Below the pieces are notes generated by a model that made no database searches, was not told where the DNA came from, and saw nothing but the letters and a program-made list of their open reading frames with translations. This document shows, piece by piece, positions 61,706 to 64,000 of a stretch of DNA of 64,000 nt (the first letter of the stretch is position 1; every line of letters begins with the position of its first letter). The stretch covers positions 2,962,001 through 3,026,000 of the forward strand of contig OX638294.1 in NCBI GenBank assembly GCA_951812325.1, read 5' to 3'. Both the position numbers and the translations under genes were made by a program. The DNA is from an uncultured Thermoanaerobaculia bacterium. GTDB taxonomy: Bacteria > Acidobacteriota > Thermoanaerobaculia > Multivoradales > Multivoraceae.

Positions 61706-62310
61706 GCGGCACAGCGGGCCGTGTCGGTCTCTTCGGCGGCAGCTTCGATCCGATCCACAACGGCCACATTCGACCGGTGCTCGCGGCCCGGGAGTCGCTC
61801 GGTCTCGATGTCGTCCATTACCTGCCGACGGCCCGCCCGCCGCACAAGCCGCAGGGCGCCGGGGCGCCGGCGCTGCGGCGCAACACGATGGTCGAGTTGG
61901 CGCTGATGCCCTTCCCCGAACTCGTGGTGTCGGATGCCGAACTCGACCTGGGGCGATCCGTGTACACGATCGAGACGGTGGAACGCTACGCGGCGGATTT
62001 GCCGGATGTCGAACTTCACCTGCTTCTCGGCGTCGACAGCTTCAACGAGCTGCCCGGCTGGCGGCGCTTCGACGATCTGATCGAAGCGGTGAAGCTGGTT
62101 GTGCTGGCGCGTCCGGGGGAGCGCGGTCTCGACCGTGAGGTGCGTTCGTTTGTCGAGAAGGCGCGGGGCTACGTTCTCGTCCGGCACCGCTCGGTCGATG
62201 TCTCGTCGAGCGACCTTCGCCGCCGGCTCGCTCAGGGTGCGGACGTGAGCGCGGATTTGATGCCGGACGCCGTGCTGCGCTACTGTCGCAAGTACGGGTT
62301 GTACCGTTGA
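61702..62310 (+). CDS. nadD: Nicotinate-nucleotide adenylyltransferase
   Basis: 202 residues. Nucleotidyl-transferase motifs GLFGGSFDPIHNGHIRPVLAARESLGLD, YLPTARPPHKPQ, LHLLLGVDSFNELPGWRRFDDL, and SSSDLRRRLAQGADVSADLMPDAVLRYCRKYGLY. It makes deamido-NAD. Overlaps obgE upstream and rsfS downstream (TTGA), so all three are coupled. Confidence 0.95.
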   Translation: MSGTAGRVGLFGGSFDPIHNGHIRPVLAARESLGLDVVHYLPTARPPHKPQGAGAPALRRNTMVELALMPFPELVVSDAELDLGRSVYTIETVERYAADLPDVELHLLLGVDSFNELPGWRRFDDLIEAVKLVVLARPGERGLDREVRSFVEKARGYVLVRHRSVDVSSSDLRRRLAQGADVSADLMPDAVLRYCRKYGLYR

Positions 62311-62723
62311 CGCAAGTGCAGACGCTTCAGGCCCAGGCGGGCGCGACGACTCACGGACCAGAGGGGACCGACCTCTCCGAGGACCGTGTCCGCGCTGCCG
62401 CCGCGGCCGCGCTTGATCGCAAGGCGCGCGACCTGCGGGTCCTGGAACTCACCGAGGTCAGCGACTTCACCGACTACTTCGTCATCTGCAACGGCGCCAA
62501 CGCCCGCCAGGTGAGCAGCATCGCGGAAGCGGTCGAGCGCACACTGCGCGCCAACGGCGTCCGTCCGCTGCACGTCGAGGGCTCGGGCAGGGGCCAGTGG
62601 GTGTTGCTCGACTACGGCGACGTGGTCGTCCACGTGTTCGATGCCGAGCGGCGTGAGCTCTATCGGCTGGAACGGCTGTGGTCCGACGCACCGGACCGGA
62701 CCACGGAACTGGCGCCCGACTGA
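62307..62723 (+). CDS. rsfS: Ribosomal silencing factor RsfS
   Basis: 138 residues, TTG start inside the nadD stop. Core: AALDRKARDLRVLELTEVSDFTDYFVICNGANARQVSSIAEAVERTL and EGSGRGQWVLLDYGDVVVHVFDAERRELYRLERLW. It binds L14 and blocks subunit joining under starvation. The first 25 residues are an unconserved extension (TQVQTLQAQAGATTHGPEG), so initiation could occur later. Confidence 0.94.
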   Translation: MTQVQTLQAQAGATTHGPEGTDLSEDRVRAAAAAALDRKARDLRVLELTEVSDFTDYFVICNGANARQVSSIAEAVERTLRANGVRPLHVEGSGRGQWVLLDYGDVVVHVFDAERRELYRLERLWSDAPDRTTELAPD

Positions 62724-62735
62724 GGAAGATCTGCG

Positions 62736-62969
62736 GTGACCGCAGTGCTGAGACTCCGGGTCAACGGCCAGCAGCGGGAGTTGGCTTCGTCGGCGACCGG
62801 CGCCACCCTTCTCGACCTGCTCGCGAGCCTCGACCAGCACCCGGGGACGGTGGCGGTCGAGGTGAATCGCGAACTCGTGCCGCGAGCCCGCTTCGGCGAA
62901 ACGGCTCTCCATGGCGGTGACCGGGTCGAGATCGTGCGCTTCGTTCAGGGTGGTGGGCCTGCGGGGTGA
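62736..62969 (+). CDS. ThiS/MoaD-like ubiquitin-fold sulfur carrier
   Basis: 77 residues, GTG start with GAGGAAG upstream. [62 protein letters not shown] is the ThiS pattern. ThiS proteins must end in Gly-Gly to be thiocarboxylated, but here the gene continues Gly-Gly-Gly-Pro-Ala-Gly before the stop. Either the tail is trimmed or the protein is not a classical carrier. No other thiamine genes are adjacent. Confidence 0.75.
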   Translation: MTAVLRLRVNGQQRELASSATGATLLDLLASLDQHPGTVAVEVNRELVPRARFGETALHGGDRVEIVRFVQGGGPAG

Positions 62970-63038
62970 TCGGCTATAGTCCCACGCTGCCGCTGGCGCC
63001 GGAGGAAACCGGTGGACGCGAAGGTGGCATGAAGAACT

Positions 63039-63114
63039 GGGCCGCTAGCTCAATTGGCAGAGCAACAGACTCTTAATCTGTGGGTTCTAGGTTCGATTCC
63101 TAGGCGGCTCACCA
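63039..63114 (+). tRNA. tRNA-Lys (anticodon CTT)
   Basis: Acceptor GGGCCGC pairs with GCGGCTC, D arm GCTC...GAGC, anticodon arm ACAGA-CTCTTAA-TCTGT giving CTT, T arm CTAGG-TTCGATT-CCTAG, and an encoded CCA (63112-63114). A TATAGT at 62976-62981 is a likely -10 box. Confidence 0.96.
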
Positions 63115-63127
63115 CACCCTGCCTTGC

Positions 63128-63242
63128 CAGCCCGTGGCACGAGGCAGAAGGTCGTGTTGCACCGAGTGCGGTCGGGCGCCCGGCCAGCAGGGCGCGCCGC
63201 CGCATGGCGGCCTCGCGGCAGAGCGATTTCTGCCGCGGGCTG
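63128..63242. repeat. Inverted-repeat element, short copy D
   Basis: CAGCCCGTGGCACGAGGCAG at the left and TTTCTGCCGCGGGCTG at the right are inverted ends of the same family. The internal part is shorter (115 bp in all) and includes GGGCGCCCGGCCAGCAGGGCGC. It fills the space between tRNA-Lys and tRNA-Leu. Confidence 0.6.
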
Positions 63243-63269
63243 CCGGGTGCCGGCTTCCGGAGCGACGGC

Positions 63270-63351
63270 GCGAAAGTGGCGGAACTGGTAGACGCGCTAG
63301 ACTTAGGATCTAGTCCCGAGAGGGGTGGGGGTTCGAGTCCCCCCTTTCGCA
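63270..63351 (+). tRNA. tRNA-Leu (anticodon TAG)
   Basis: Class II tRNA: acceptor GCGAAAG pairs with CTTTCGC, D arm GGCGGAACTGGTAGACGC, anticodon arm CTAGA-CTTAGGA-TCTAG giving TAG, a variable arm (TCCCGAGAGGGG) and T arm GGGGG-TTCGAGT-CCCCC. CCA is not encoded (ACGA follows), unlike the neighbouring tRNAs. Confidence 0.96.
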
Positions 63352-63465
63352 CGATCGACCTTCGCGCGCTGGACCTTCGCGCGACCGACGCGGGTTCCCT
63401 CTTCGCACGTCTGGCACGACGCCGTTTCCTCTCAACCGCAGCCTGCTGATTCCGCGTCTCCAATC

Positions 63466-64000
63466 ATGACTGTAGTGGTCTCCACGCGGGAGGTGGGCGT
63501 TTGCCGGAGGGAGTTCGACATCGAGGTGCCGGCCGGGGAAGTCGATGCGGAGCACCTGCGGGTGGCCAGGATCTACCGCCGCCGGGCCCGTCTCGACGGC
63601 TTTCGCAGGGGCAAGGCCCCGCTTCGCCTGATCCGCCAGTTGTTCGCGGAGGAGATCCGTGAGGATGTGTCGGAGCGGCTGGCGCCGAGATACTGGCAGC
63701 TGGCACGCAGGGAGGAAGATGTCCATGCCATGCTGCCGCCCACCGTGGGGCCGGTCGAGGTGGTTGCCGGTCAGCCGCTGCGGTTCACGGTCACGGTGGA
63801 CGTCGAGCCCGAAGTCGACATCGGCGATGACCGGAGCTTCGAGTTGCCGGAATCCGATACGGCGCCCGCCGAAGCGGAGGTCGACCAGGTTCTGGAGCAG
63901 CTTCGTCTCGAGCGTTCGACCTGGGTGCCGGTCGACCGCTCCGCGATGCGCGGCGACCGGGTGCGCGGGAAGATCCATCGCGCCGCCGAGGAGGGGTTTG
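63466..64000 (+). CDS. tig: Trigger factor, N-terminal part (runs off the window)
   Basis: 178 codons visible from the ATG at 63466. The ribosome-binding domain has the signature GFRRGKAPLRLIRQLFAEEIREDV (residues about 46-69, with the GFRxGKxP loop), followed by LRFTVTVDVEPEVDIGD, the link toward the PPIase domain. It is a ribosome-bound chaperone for nascent chains. The arrangement tRNA-tig is typical ahead of clpP-clpX, which would lie outside the window. Confidence 0.9.
   Translation, partial: MTVVVSTREVGVCRREFDIEVPAGEVDAEHLRVARIYRRRARLDGFRRGKAPLRLIRQLFAEEIREDVSERLAPRYWQLARREEDVHAMLPPTVGPVEVVAGQPLRFTVTVDVEPEVDIGDDRSFELPESDTAPAEAEVDQVLEQLRLERSTWVPVDRSAMRGDRVRGKIHRAAEEGF

Overview
The window is a high-GC (roughly two-thirds G+C by eye), densely coded, Gram-negative chromosomal segment. 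Lipid A genes (lpxC, lpxK, waaA) show an outer membrane. The gene sets DUF4390-NtrY-NtrX, a PilMNOP/GspEF machine under an ECF sigma factor, an F420-type LLM oxidoreductase and large FG-GAP/TPR exported proteins are most reminiscent of Acidobacteriota (Thermoanaerobaculia-like). That taxon is an inference from gene content, not a demonstrated placement.

Layout. 1-8.7 kb, minus strand: a type IV pilus / type II secretion operon led by an ECF sigma and anti-sigma pair, with GspF, GspE, PilM, PilN, PilO, PilP and the start of a lipoprotein-type secretin. 8.8-11.3 kb: waaA-lpxK. 11.3-12.6 kb: an accessory RHH-HNH gene pair. 12.8-18.3 kb: an NSS symporter and a giant exported TPR/FG-GAP protein. 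18.4-24.5 kb: polA, an LLM oxidoreductase and selB. 24.5-29.8 kb: ntrX, ntrY, a DUF4390 gene and lpxC. 29.8-30.3 kb: an intergenic region with a three-repeat CRISPR-like array. 30.3-38.3 kb: smpB-uvrA, a sigma-54 activator-like gene, and a probable sigma-54 transcription unit (small membrane protein, RsbW, STAS protein, RsbU). 38.6-44.1 kb: exported PCMT, tRNA-Ala, two small membrane proteins, a phosphoesterase and a catalytic/non-catalytic M16 peptidase pair. 44.1-49.1 kb: an accessory island of three exported unknown proteins, an IS110-family element and a decayed rve-type transposase. 49.4-53.3 kb: gcvT, gcvH, larE, larB. 53.2-57.9 kb, minus: a peptide ABC transporter (binding protein and two permeases) with queA. 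58.1-64 kb: a histidine kinase, rplU-rpmA-obgE-nadD-rsfS-thiS-like, tRNA-Lys, tRNA-Leu and the start of tig.

The strongest non-routine signals concern repeats and local copying. (i) A family of short elements with inverted terminal repeats sits at gene borders (about 373-602, 14471-14697, 50552-50706, 63128-63242, plus fragments), and its hairpin core also lies in frame inside an M16 peptidase gene. (ii) About 84 bp of gspF is present in inverted orientation, in frame, inside polA. (iii) The 61-bp periodic array at 30031-30181 has exact type I-E geometry. (iv) A near-consensus -24/-12 promoter and two phased palindromes precede a 71-codon membrane protein gene and an RsbW/STAS/RsbU module.

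Most genes overlap or abut their neighbours (ATGA, GTGA junctions), so translational coupling is the rule. All positions come from direct reading; no database search or structure prediction was run.
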